Origin: Australimonas brisbanensis
Lineage (GTDB): Bacteria; Chloroflexota; Dehalococcoidia; Lucifugimonadales; Australimonadaceae
Assembly: GCA_038147155.1 (NCBI GenBank)
Contig: JAYQTA010000005.1
Location: 94,955 to 158,954, forward strand
Direction: 5' to 3'
Length of the DNA stretch: 64,000 nucleotides
Part shown: piece after piece, positions 25,867 to 35,091 of the stretch
Layout of the letters: each line of letters starts with the position of its first letter
Position numbering within the stretch: position 1 is the first letter of the stretch
Translations under genes and position numbers: made by a program
The notes under the pieces: generated by a model
Databases searched by the model: none
What the model was told of the DNA's origin: nothing
What the model saw: only the letters and a program-made list of their open reading frames with translations

Positions 25867-26552
25867 GCCAGCAGGTCCGCCGGCGCGCCCACCCGCTCGA
25901 TGCGCCCCTCGCGCATCAGCGCCACCCTGTCGGCCAGGGCGAGGGCGTCCTCCCGGTCGTGCGTGACCAGCAACACGCTGACGCTCAACCGGCGTTGGAG
26001 CGCGCGCAGTTCATCGCGCAGCCCCGCGCGCAGGTCGGTGTCCAGGCTGGCGAAGGGTTCGTCCAGGAGCAGCACGGCGGGCTCTGCCACCAGCGCGCGC
26101 GCCAGCGCCACGCGCTGGGCCTGCCCGCCCGAGAGTTCGCTGGCCCCGCGCCCGCCAAGCCCCTCCAGGCCCACCATGTCCAGCATCGCCGCGACGCGCT
26201 CGCGCGAGCGGGCAGCGGGGACGCGCCGCACCGAGAGGGGGAAACCCACATTCTGTTCCACGGTCATGTGGGGCCAGAGGGCATAGGACTGGAACACCAT
26301 ACCCAGCCCCCGGCGCTGAGGCGGCGTGAAGGCGCCGGGCCCGTCGACCGCCTGCCCGCCCAGGAGCACCTGCCCCTCGTCGGCCCGCTCCAGCCCTGCC
26401 GCGAGGCGCAGCACGGTGGTCTTCCCACACCCCGACGGGCCCACCAGCGCCACCACCTCGCCTGGCGCAACGGCGAGGCTTGCTCCGTCCACGGCCAGCA
26501 CGGAGCCGAAGCGTCTGCTCACGGCGCGAAGTTCCAGAGCGAGGGCGTCCAT
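25863..26552 (-). CDS. ABC transporter ATP-binding protein without a neighbouring permease
   Basis: A 229-aa ATPase with Walker A GPSGCGKTT, Q-loop FQSYALWPH, signature LSGGQAQR, Walker B LLLDEPFAS and the switch His in VTHD. The arrangement is that of MalK/PotA/nitrate-type import ATPases. ATG 26552 is chosen because coding sense of this gene starts there and the frame upstream overlaps the next gene antisense-free only by 27 nt of spacer. It is the last gene of a leftward run behind two substrate-binding-fold proteins, yet no transmembrane permease is present in the window, so either it serves a permease elsewhere or it is the relic of a larger transporter operon. Confidence 0.88.
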   Translation of the reverse strand: MDALALELRAVSRRFGSVLAVDGASLAVAPGEVVALVGPSGCGKTTVLRLAAGLERADEGQVLLGGQAVDGPGAFTPPQRRGLGMVFQSYALWPHMTVEQNVGFPLSVRRVPAARSRERVAAMLDMVGLEGLGGRGASELSGGQAQRVALARALVAEPAVLLLDEPFASLDTDLRAGLRDELRALQRRLSVSVLLVTHDREDALALADRVALMREGRIERVGAPADLLA

Positions 26553-26578
26553 GCCCGTATGGTAGCCGAGGCCGGGGC

Positions 26579-27547
26579 CTAGGTCTCGCGCACCGTGGGG
26601 AAGAACAGCTCCTCTGCCGCGAAGCGCTCGGAGATGAGCCCCTGGGCGTGCTCGTAGCCGATGAACCGCTCCAGGTTGGCCCGGTTGGCAGCGAAGCCGT
26701 AGGGCCACGGGTCCACGCCCAGCAGGTCGCGCTGCTGCTGGCGGTGGTAGGCGCTCCAGGCCAGCTGGCTCCAGTTGGGGTCGTCCAGGTAGTGCGACCA
26801 GGCGGCCTTGGATTGCTCGAACGCCTCCATCAGGTGAGCCGGCAGCCACGGGTGCTGCTCGGCCAGGTCGGAGCGCAGCGCCACCACGTGCATGATGGGG
26901 TAGAAGCCGGTGCTCTCGAAGTAGCGCACCTCCTCGGCGCGCGGGTCAGCGAAGAGACGGCGCACCTTGGGCGAGCCCTCCAGGAAGGGGCGCGGCGGAC
27001 GGGGCGAGAGGTAGGCGGACACCTCCCCGCTGGTGAGCGCCTCGCCCAGGGACTGACCAGCGGCCAGCCGCTCGATGCGCACGCCGGGGGGCGGGTCGAA
27101 GGGCACCGGCTCGGCGGCGGTGGTGACCCAGTCCGGCCCCTCCAGCGGCACGCCGTACTCGGTGGCGAGGTCCCCCTTGGCCAGCACCGAGAGGGTGGTC
27201 TGGAAGGTGCGCAGCGCCACGCGCTTGCCCACCAGGTCGGCGGGCGTCTCGATGCCCGCCTCAGCGTTGACGTACATCTGCGAGGGGCTGAAGAGGCGCC
27301 GGGGGAAGACGGGGATGGCCGTCAGCGCCGCACCGCGCGCCTTGGCCATGACGTAGGAACCCAAAGAGAGCTCGGCGGCGTCGAACTCCAGATGGTGGAG
27401 CATCCGCTCGTGCCGCCCACCGTTCTCGCCCGACTGCCCCACGAACATGGTGCGCAGGTCGAAGCCGTTGGGCCGCACGCTCCCGTCCACGAAGGGCATG
27501 TGCCGGTCGTAGTGCTCCAGGGCCAGGGAGATGGAGAGCCGGGTCAT
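26579..27547 (-). CDS. 4,5-dihydroxyphthalate-decarboxylase-like protein (periplasmic-binding fold), copy 1
   Basis: A 322-aa protein starting MTRLSISLALEHYDRHMPF, with the two-lobe type-II binding-protein pattern of the family annotated as 4,5-dihydroxyphthalate decarboxylase. FDAAELSLGSYVMAKA, LVGKRVALRTFQTT and FYPIMHVVALRSDL are typical lobe motifs. No signal peptide is present, so it should act in the cytoplasm, which fits an enzyme better than a transport receptor. It lies between the second copy and the ABC ATPase. Decarboxylase activity is family annotation; a lost-signal binding protein is the alternative. Confidence 0.8.
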   Translation of the reverse strand: MTRLSISLALEHYDRHMPFVDGSVRPNGFDLRTMFVGQSGENGGRHERMLHHLEFDAAELSLGSYVMAKARGAALTAIPVFPRRLFSPSQMYVNAEAGIETPADLVGKRVALRTFQTTLSVLAKGDLATEYGVPLEGPDWVTTAAEPVPFDPPPGVRIERLAAGQSLGEALTSGEVSAYLSPRPPRPFLEGSPKVRRLFADPRAEEVRYFESTGFYPIMHVVALRSDLAEQHPWLPAHLMEAFEQSKAAWSHYLDDPNWSQLAWSAYHRQQQRDLLGVDPWPYGFAANRANLERFIGYEHAQGLISERFAAEELFFPTVRET

Positions 27548-27574
27548 GGTCGCCTCCGGGCTAGGTGTCCAGGT

Positions 27575-28561
27575 CTAGGTGTCCAGGGTGTCGGGGGCGA
27601 ACACGTCCTCCAGCGAGAGGCGCCGGCTGGTCTGCCCGTGCTCATGGTAGAAGTCCAGCATCATGTCGATGCTGGCCCGGTTGGCAGACACCCCGTGTTG
27701 GTAGATGTCACCCATGTCGCCCAGCTGGTCGCGCACCTTCTCCCGCGCGTCCATGAGCAGCGAGTAGGAGGTGCCGTCGCCCAGGGCATCGTCGTAGGCC
27801 ACCTCGCGGGAGCGCTCGAAGGCGTCATAGATGCGCCGGGCCAGGCCTGGGTTCTCCCGCACCAGCTTGCCCCCCATGACGATGATGTGGGAGGGCGTGA
27901 TGAGGTGGTGCTCACGCCACAGGTCCTGGTGCAGTTCGCGGTAGTTGGGGAAGAGGCGCTTGACCTTGCCGGGGTTGCCCTCCAGCGCTGCCCACGCCTT
28001 GGCCGAGGTGATGTCGCCCGTGCAGGCATCGGCCTCCCCATCCAGCAGGCGGTCCCACTGGCGCTTGGACTTATCGTCCGGGTAGGTCACGTCCACCGGC
28101 TTGAACAACGGCCACGGGCTGGGATTGGTGACCCAGCGCAGGGTGGACAGGTCCACCCCGTGGAAGCGCTGAAACATGCCCCTGGTGTAGGTGGTGACCA
28201 CCCCCCAGGAGGAGGCGGCGATGAGCTTGCCCTCCAGGTCCTTGGGCGTCTCGATGCCCCGGTCGGCGCGCACCCACACGTAGTTGTAGACGGGCTTGCG
28301 CTTGATCATCACCGGCAGGCACACGAAGTCCCACCCTGCGTCGATGGCGGGGATCACGTCGCCGATGTTGGTGTCCAGCAGCCCGAACTCCCCGTTCTTG
28401 AAGCGAGGGTTCTCGAAGATGCCCGCCGTCTCCATGGGCGCGGAGAAGGTCAGGTCCACCCCCTCGACGGGGATGCGCCCCTGCAACAGCGGCTGGATCA
28501 TGTCGTGCCGGAAGTTGGGCATGGAGCCCTGGGCTTCCATGTGGATGGATAGGTTGCTCAT
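27575..28561 (-). CDS. 4,5-dihydroxyphthalate-decarboxylase-like protein (periplasmic-binding fold), copy 2
   Basis: A 328-aa relative of the preceding gene, with NGEFGLLDTNIGDVIPAID, LPVMIKRKPVYNYV and PSHIIVMGGKLVRENP segments. It also lacks a signal peptide. The two copies are clearly diverged, so they are not a recent duplication and may handle different substrates or form a heteromer. It follows the LigJ-like amidohydrolase by 29 nt on the same strand and precedes copy 1 by 27 nt, making a tight operon. Protocatechuate formation from 4,5-dihydroxyphthalate is the reaction suggested by the family name and the neighbours. Confidence 0.78.
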   Translation of the reverse strand: MSNLSIHMEAQGSMPNFRHDMIQPLLQGRIPVEGVDLTFSAPMETAGIFENPRFKNGEFGLLDTNIGDVIPAIDAGWDFVCLPVMIKRKPVYNYVWVRADRGIETPKDLEGKLIAASSWGVVTTYTRGMFQRFHGVDLSTLRWVTNPSPWPLFKPVDVTYPDDKSKRQWDRLLDGEADACTGDITSAKAWAALEGNPGKVKRLFPNYRELHQDLWREHHLITPSHIIVMGGKLVRENPGLARRIYDAFERSREVAYDDALGDGTSYSLLMDAREKVRDQLGDMGDIYQHGVSANRASIDMMLDFYHEHGQTSRRLSLEDVFAPDTLDT

Positions 28562-28590
28562 CGTCGTCTCCTCCAGGATTGGTGCGAGGG

Positions 28591-29586
28591 CTACTTGAAG
28601 CGCGCGTCGTACACCGAACGGGCGTTCCCCTCATAGATGGCCGTGCGGTCGGCGTCGGACAGGAAGCCCATGGCGTCGATGTACGGCTTGGTGTTGTCGT
28701 ACCACTCGTCGGTGCGGGGGTTGTGGGCCGAGCCCGCGCCGGGGCGCTCGGTGCCGAAGAGGCACCGGTCCGTGCCCACCGTGCGGAACAGCAGCTCCAG
28801 CGCCTCCGGGGTGTAGAGGCACGTGTCGTAATAGAGCTTGCGCACGTGCTGGTCGAAGGTCTCCTCGCCGTTGGGCCCGCGCATGCGGGCGCGCCAGCGG
28901 CCGATCTGGTAAGGGATGGACCCACCGCCGTGGCTCATGATGATCTTCAGGTTCGGGAAGTCCTCGAACACCCGGGAGGAGGCCAGGGAGAGGATGGCGA
29001 TGGACTCCTCGGTGATGAAGTGGTTGTGGAACGACTCGCGCATGTCTTTGCACGCGGCGGTGTGGATCAGCGCGGGGATGTTCTCCCTCTCCATCTTCTC
29101 GTAGAGCGGGTACCAGTACTCATCGCCCATCGTCGGGGTGCGGTGCTGGCCCTCCGAGGAATCGGGGTTGATCATGATGCCCACGAAGCCCAGGTCCTTG
29201 ATGGCTCGGTCTATCTCCTCGAAGGTATCGCTCACCGGCGCCCCGTCGCACTGGGGCAGGCCTGCCACGCCCCGGAACCGGGTGGGCTCGTTCTGCACCG
29301 CCAGGGCGATGGCATCGTTGTTCACCTGGCAGAACCAGTGGACGATCTTGTCCGGCTTCTCCGAGTGCATCAGCGAGAAGGGGCGCGGCGAGAGGAACGC
29401 CACGTCTGTCCCCACCTCGTCCAGCAGCTGAGTGTGGGACTTGCCCGCGTGCTTCCACGAGGCCACCATCTCCGCCGAGAGGCCGATGTGCCCCTTGCCG
29501 TGGAACCCGCGCCCGTTGAGCAGGAACGCCTGGTACTGGCCGATCTGCGCCCCGGTGACCAGGTGCTGATGCGCATCGATGATCAT
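28591..29586 (-). CDS. Amidohydrolase-2 family protein, LigJ (4-oxalomesaconate hydratase)-like
   Basis: A 331-aa metal-dependent barrel enzyme. It starts MIIDAHQHL with the His6-x-His8 metal pair; LIHTAACKD and IIMSHGGGSIPYQIGR carry further metal-site histidines, and LFGTERPGAG ends the barrel. The run FRGVAGLPQ, LGFVGIMINPD and YWYPLYEKME closely recalls LigJ, which hydrates 4-oxalomesaconate in the protocatechuate 4,5-cleavage pathway. ATG 29586 has GGAGGCGGC before it. First gene of the leftward unit with the two decarboxylase-like genes. Related decarboxylases (gamma-resorcylate, ACMSD) are the main alternatives. Confidence 0.85.
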   Translation of the reverse strand: MIIDAHQHLVTGAQIGQYQAFLLNGRGFHGKGHIGLSAEMVASWKHAGKSHTQLLDEVGTDVAFLSPRPFSLMHSEKPDKIVHWFCQVNNDAIALAVQNEPTRFRGVAGLPQCDGAPVSDTFEEIDRAIKDLGFVGIMINPDSSEGQHRTPTMGDEYWYPLYEKMERENIPALIHTAACKDMRESFHNHFITEESIAILSLASSRVFEDFPNLKIIMSHGGGSIPYQIGRWRARMRGPNGEETFDQHVRKLYYDTCLYTPEALELLFRTVGTDRCLFGTERPGAGSAHNPRTDEWYDNTKPYIDAMGFLSDADRTAIYEGNARSVYDARFK

Positions 29587-29729
29587 GCCGCCGCCTCCAT
29601 CCGCGTGATGGGCGGCATTATGCACCAAGAGCGCCGGAGGGGAAGGACGGGGCTAGCGCGCGCCGAGCGAGCCGCCCTGCGGCATCTCGGATACCGGTGC
29701 AGCCTACACCACAAGGCAAATCGACCTCG

Positions 29730-29735
29730 TATAGT
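29730..29735 (+). promoter_or_regulatory. -10 box upstream of the second SDR
   Basis: TATAGT in the context CGTATAGTGCG lies 41 nt before the SDR start, in the divergent space between the LigJ-like gene and the SDR. No clear -35. Confidence 0.45.
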
Positions 29736-29776
29736 GCGCACGCCGCACCCCCCACACCGCGGCACGGGAGGCAGCC

Positions 29777-30586
29777 ATGGCAGGACGTGTCGACGGCAAG
29801 GTGGCGGTGGTGGTGGGCGCCGGGCAGACGCCCGGGGCGACGATCGGCAACGGGCGGGCGACGGCCGTGGTGCTGGCGCGCGAGGGCGCCACGGTGGTGG
29901 TGGCCGACCGGGACCTGGCCTCCGCCCAGGAGACCGTGGCGATGATCAGCGCCGAGGGCGGGCGCGCCGAGGCGGCGGCGGTGGACGCCACGGACGAGGG
30001 GTCGGTGCGCGAGCTGGTGACGGGGGTCCACGCGCGCCACGGCTCGCTGGACATCCTCCACAACAACGTGGGCGCCTCGCTGGCGCTGGGGGATGCGGTG
30101 GCGCTGGACCTGGAGGAGGCGGCCTTCGACCGCTCCTTCGCCGTGAACCTCAAGAGCCACTGGCTCTCCTGCAAGCACGCCATCCCGCTGATGCGCGCGC
30201 AGGGCGGCGGGAGCATCGTGAACATCTCCTCGCTGGCCGTGCTGGAGGCCTACCCTTACCTGGGCTATAAGACGATGAAGACGGCGCTCATCGCCATGAC
30301 GCAGAACCTCGCCTGCGCCCACGCCGACGCGGCCGTGCGGGTGAACGCGGTGCTGCCGGGGCTCATGGACACCCCCATGGCCATCGAGGCACGCGTGGCG
30401 GCGGGCACGCCTCGCGAGCAGGTGGTGGCCTCGCGCAACGCCCGCGTGCCGCTGGGCAAGCGCATGGGTACTGCGTGGGACGTGGCCTACGCCTCCCTCT
30501 TCCTGCACTCGGACGAGGCGCGGTTCATCAGCGGCATCTGGCTGCCGGTGGATGGTGCTGCCTGGGCGAGCCAGGGCAAGTACTAG
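29777..30586 (+). CDS. Short-chain dehydrogenase/reductase (second copy)
   Basis: A 269-aa SDR related to the one at 15812. It shares the expanded cofactor loop (VVGAGQTPGATIGNGRA), Asp in VADRD favouring NAD, NISSLAV with the catalytic Ser, and YKTMK with Tyr and Lys. GGGAGGC precedes ATG 29777. It is divergent from the LigJ-like operon and closes the catabolic island. A dihydrodiol dehydrogenase step (as in phthalate degradation) is possible but unproven. Confidence 0.86.
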   Translation: MAGRVDGKVAVVVGAGQTPGATIGNGRATAVVLAREGATVVVADRDLASAQETVAMISAEGGRAEAAAVDATDEGSVRELVTGVHARHGSLDILHNNVGASLALGDAVALDLEEAAFDRSFAVNLKSHWLSCKHAIPLMRAQGGGSIVNISSLAVLEAYPYLGYKTMKTALIAMTQNLACAHADAAVRVNAVLPGLMDTPMAIEARVAAGTPREQVVASRNARVPLGKRMGTAWDVAYASLFLHSDEARFISGIWLPVDGAAWASQGKY

Positions 30587-30621
30587 ACGGGGATTCGTTG
30601 GCGCGCGGGGCGCGGCACAGA

Positions 30622-30696
30622 TGGTACCCCCGGGGAGACTCGAACTCCCGCCACCGGCTCCGGAGGCCGGTGCTCTATCCGCTGAGCTACGGGGGC
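30622..30696 (-). tRNA. tRNA-Arg (anticodon CCG)
   Basis: The minus strand folds as a cloverleaf: acceptor GCCCCCG pairs with CGGGGGT, the D-arm contains GTAGCTCAGCGGATAGAGC, the anticodon stem is CCGGC/GCCGG with loop CTCCGGA, so the anticodon is CCG reading CGG. The T-loop is TTCGAGT and CCA is encoded (30624-30622). A TATACT at 30713-30708 is the likely -10. Confidence 0.96.
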
Positions 30697-30764
30697 ACTA
30701 CGCCTGGAGTATAGACGAGGGAGGGGCGGGAGCGCACGATGGTGCGGGGCGAGCCTGTCCGCAA

Positions 30765-30831
30765 GTACGCGTGAAAACGCGCGCTCGCGTACGAAAAGTC
30801 CTTGACACGTGCAAAAACGGCTCTCTATCAT
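30765..30831 (+). promoter_or_regulatory. Consensus promoter with upstream inverted repeat for the lipoprotein gene
   Basis: TTGACA (30802-30807) and TATCAT (30826-30831) are 18 bp apart. An inverted repeat GTACGCG (30765-30771) / CGCGTAC (30786-30792) sits just upstream and could be an operator or activator site. The transcript would have a leader of about 85 nt and an AAAGGGGGT ribosome site. Confidence 0.75.
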
Positions 30832-30922
30832 ACCCCGTGGTTTCAACGGAGTCGGTAGTGGCCTGCTTCCGCCTCCCGACCGCACATCACCCAGTTTCGG
30901 AAATGTTTGGAAAGGGGGTTCG

Positions 30923-31399
30923 ATGAACCGCTTCCTCAGCGTCAAGAGCATGGCCTTGGTCCTCGTGCTGACGATCCTCACCCTGGTGGCTGCGGCCTGC
31001 GCCGGCGCCGAGGGTCCTGCGGGCCCTGCTGGCCCCACCGGTGCGGCTGGTGCCGCGGGTGCCGCGGGTCCTCAGGGTCCTGCGGGTGCCGCCGGTGCCG
31101 CTGGCGCCGCTGGTCCCACCCTGGCCGCCAACGTCGACCTGTCCAAGGGTTCCGTGACCTCCGGCACCGCTACCACGGTGACCGTCTACGGCACCGGCTG
31201 GACCAACGGCTCCTCCGTGTCTCTGGCCCTGGTGAGCGGCGACGGCTCCTCGGTGAGCCTCGGCTCCGGCACCGCCAACGCCGGTGGCATCTTCTCGGTG
31301 GAAGCCTCCATCCCGGCCCTGTCCGCGGGTGTACACTCCATCGTCGCCACCGCTGGCACCGTCAAGGCCTCCGCCTCCCTGGTCGCTGCGGCCAAGTAA
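30923..31399 (+). CDS. Collagen-like lipoprotein
   Basis: A 158-aa exported protein. Residues 1-25 form a signal peptide with a lipobox ending VAAAC, predicting a lipid-modified Cys. About 12 uninterrupted Gly-X-Y triplets rich in Ala and Pro follow (GPA, GPT, GAA, GPQ types), typical of bacterial collagen-like segments. The remaining ~95 residues are Ser/Thr/Gly-rich beta sequence with an immunoglobulin/TIG-like feel (VTVYGTGWTNGSSVSLALV), ending in Lys. It has its own promoter and intrinsic terminator, so it is monocistronic and probably abundant. A surface or adhesive role is inference. Confidence 0.85.
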   Translation: MNRFLSVKSMALVLVLTILTLVAAACAGAEGPAGPAGPTGAAGAAGAAGPQGPAGAAGAAGAAGPTLAANVDLSKGSVTSGTATTVTVYGTGWTNGSSVSLALVSGDGSSVSLGSGTANAGGIFSVEASIPALSAGVHSIVATAGTVKASASLVAAAK

Positions 31400-31423
31400 G
31401 AACCCCCGTTCCTGACCGGAACG

Positions 31424-31451
31424 AAAGCCCCCGGCACATGCCGGGGGCTTT
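31424..31451 (+). terminator. Intrinsic terminator of the lipoprotein gene
   Basis: AAAGCCCCCGGCA (31424-31436) pairs perfectly with 31439-31451 and is followed by a pyrimidine-rich TCTCTTT. It starts 25 nt after the stop codon. Confidence 0.9.
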
Positions 31452-31817
31452 CTCTTTGGCTGCGATGCACCACCCTCAACCAGTTCCGGCGAGCACCTCC
31501 GCGGAGGCTCTCCGCGCGGCGCACCGGACACGGTGCGCGCTGTCGGCACCGTCCCGCCCCCTATCGCCAACGTGCCCCCCGCCCCCACGATGTGCAAGCC
31601 ACGCTGCGCACCTCGCCTAGCGCCTACATCGCTCCGCCTGAGGGGCCTCCCTCGTTCCGACGCTCTCGTGCTCGCCGCAGGCCCGCGGACACGCGCGCAC
31701 CCCGCTCCGGTCAGGGGCTCAACCATTCGGTCAGGAGCGCCAGGCGCGCGGATAGGCGCGTGCTGGGTGCGTGCGTGAGGCAGCGTAACGGCGGGGCTCG
31801 ACGGCCGATGGGGCGGT
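31452..31817. other. 366-bp intergenic stretch with no supported gene
   Basis: It lies between two convergent genes. Open frames here lack ribosome sites and normal codon usage. The one clear structure is a perfect 8-bp stem with GACA loop at 31519-31538 (GCGCACCG/CGGTGCGC). Shorter palindromes such as CCTCCGCGGAGG (near 31497) also occur. It could hold a small RNA or be the remains of a lost gene. Confidence 0.5.
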
Positions 31818-33144
<1,327 letters not shown>

Positions 33145-33152
<8 letters not shown>

Positions 33153-34533
33153 GCGATCGCTCCTCTGAGCCCCCGGCAGGTGGTTTCGCGCGTCGCGCCA
33201 GGGGTCTGGCGGGGACACCGGCCACCCGCGCGCCGTCCGGCACGTCCTCGGTGACCACCGCTCCCGCTCCCGTCAGTGCCCTGGCGCCGACGCGCACCGG
33301 AGCGACGAGCAGACTGTCCGAACCGATGAAGGCGCCCTCACCGATGATGGTGCGGTGCTTCTCCCGGCCGTCGTAGTTACAGGTGACCGTCCCGGCGCCG
33401 ATGTTCGCGCCCGCGCCCACCTCGGCATCACCCACGTAGCAGAAATGACCCACGTGGGCCCCTCGGCCGATGCGGCTCGCCTTCACCTCAGCGTGGGAAC
33501 CCACGTAGGCGCCCGGCGCCAGCACGGTGCCCTCCCGCAGGTGGGCGTACGGGCCCACGTGGGCGCCCTCCCCCACCTCGGCGCCCTCCACCACCGCGCC
33601 GGCGATGCGGGCATCACGGCCCACCAGCGCATCGTGCAGGATGGCGTTGGGGCCGACCTGCGCCCCGGCGCTCACCCGCGAGCGGCCCCGCACCGTGGTG
33701 TTGGGGTGGATCAGTGCGTCCGCCTCCAGCACCGCGTCGGCGTCCAGGTAGATGGTGGACGGGTCCAGCAGGCAGGCGCCCGCCTCCAGTGCCCGTGCAC
33801 GCAAACGTGCCTGCAGAGCGGCCTCGGCCGCCGCCTGCTCCGTCCGGGTGTTCACCGAGAGCGCCTCGGCACCCTCGCTCACCGGAGCAGCGGCCACGAA
33901 CTGACCGCTGGTGCGGGCGGCTTCGGCCAGCGCGGGCAGGTGGTACTCGCCTGAGGCATGGGCGGGCAGCGCGCCGAGCGCGGCGCGAACCCAGGCCACG
34001 TCCAGGCTATAGCAGCCCACGTTCACCTCGGCCTCGGTCCCACCGCCCGCATCGTCCACGGCCTCCACCACCGCCTCCGGCGCGCCCTCGGCGTCCCGGC
34101 GTACCCGGCCCAGGCCCACGGCCTGCGCACGGCCAACCTGAGCCGTCAGCAGGCCGAAGACCGCCCCCTCGGCGCGGTGAGCATCCAGCAGCGCCCGGAC
34201 GCTCCTGGGCAGCACCAGCGGGACGTCGGCGTTCATGGCCACGGCCAGCGCCGCGTCAGCTGGAAGGGCATCCAGTCCGGCGCGCAGGGCGTCAGCCGTT
34301 CCCCGGGGCTCGTCCTGCTCCACCACAGATGCATCGCCTGCGACGGCGCGCAGCGCGTCAGCGTCGGCGGGGGAGGCCACCACCACGCACGCGCCAGCAC
34401 CCGCCTCGCGCAGAGTGCGCAGCACATGAACCAGCAGCGGCGAACCCGCGATGGGCTGGAGGGGTTTGGGCACGCTGGAGCGCATGCGGCTCCCGCGGCC
34501 CGCGGCCAGCACGATAGCTGTCCAACCGTCCAT
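33145..34533 (-). CDS. glmU: Bifunctional UDP-N-acetylglucosamine pyrophosphorylase/glucosamine-1-phosphate acetyltransferase
   Basis: Makes UDP-GlcNAc for peptidoglycan in two steps. The N-terminal nucleotidyltransferase (to about residue 230) starts with VLAAGRGSRMRSSVPKPLQ. The C-terminal left-handed beta-helix shows hexapeptide repeats (VGPNAILHDALVG, VGPYAHLREGTVL, IGAGTVTCNYDG) and the acetyltransferase catalytic region with KHRTIIGEGAFIGSD. Length 462 aa is normal. It is unusually Ala-rich in the first domain. It reads toward the CBS-domain gene, which overlaps its end. Confidence 0.93.
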
Positions 34534-34749
34534 GGGTTGAGTTCCCCCTCACCGGGCGAACCCGGAAGGGCGGATGACCCGTGCTCCTCCTGGGGGTGAT
34601 GCGGCCCACAGCGCGCCAGCGCCAGCGCTCCACCCTCGGCCCCGCGATGGGTACGCGGGGTACAGTGGCGATGGTATGGGGGCCCGGAGAGGGCTGTCAA
34701 TAAAGGAAGCACCCACCCCACAGGGGCCAGAACCGCACCTACCGCACCG

Positions 34750-34778
34750 TTGAGCCTGGCGCGGGTTGCGGGTATGAT
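34750..34778 (+). promoter_or_regulatory. Promoter of the tRNA-Ser genes
   Basis: TTGAGC (34750-34755) and TATGAT (34773-34778) are exactly 17 bp apart, placing the start about 4 nt before the first tRNA-Ser. Confidence 0.8.
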
Positions 34779-34788
34779 GGCAGGGTTC

Positions 34789-34878
34789 GGAGAGATGGCT
34801 GAGTGGACGAAGGCGACGGTCTCGAAAACCGTTGTAGGGCTTGCCCTACCGTGGGTTCGAATCCCACTCTCTCCGCCA
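34789..34878 (+). tRNA. tRNA-Ser (anticodon CGA)
   Basis: A class II tRNA with acceptor GGAGAGA/TCTCTCC, anticodon stem ACGGT/ACCGT with loop CTCGAAA (anticodon CGA, codon TCG), a long variable arm TGTAGGGCTTGCCCTACC, T-arm GTGGGTTCGAATCCCAC and encoded CCA. Confidence 0.97.
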
Positions 34879-34955
34879 GCACGCTCACCGGGGGCCAACC
34901 GCACCGGCGCTGGCCCCGTCCCATGCCATAGGGGTTCCGTTCCCCCGACCCGCGC

Positions 34956-35045
34956 GGAGAGATGCCGGAGTGGTCGAACGGGCACGACTGGAAATCGTGT
35001 AGGGGCGCAAGCTTCTCGCGGGTTCGAATCCCGCTCTCTCCGCCA
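34956..35045 (+). tRNA. tRNA-Ser (anticodon GGA)
   Basis: A class II tRNA with the same acceptor stem as its neighbour, anticodon stem CACGA/TCGTG with loop CTGGAAA (anticodon GGA, codons TCC/TCT), a long variable arm, T-loop TTCGAAT and encoded CCA. It lies 77 bp after tRNA-Ser(CGA) and probably shares its promoter. Confidence 0.97.
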
Positions 35046-35091
35046 TCCGCCGCTTGCGCGCAGGCAGCGCCGCAGCCACCATGTGGCCGCC

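Noticed and set aside
26480..28552. 690-codon plus-strand frame across the ABC ATPase and decarboxylase-like genes
   Set aside because: The minus-strand genes have clear domains and ribosome sites; the plus-strand product is low-complexity Val/Gly/His-rich.
34789..35045. The tandem tRNA-Ser genes as an integration site
   Set aside because: No partial tRNA copy or integrase lies nearby; the following gene is dprA, in a conserved order.
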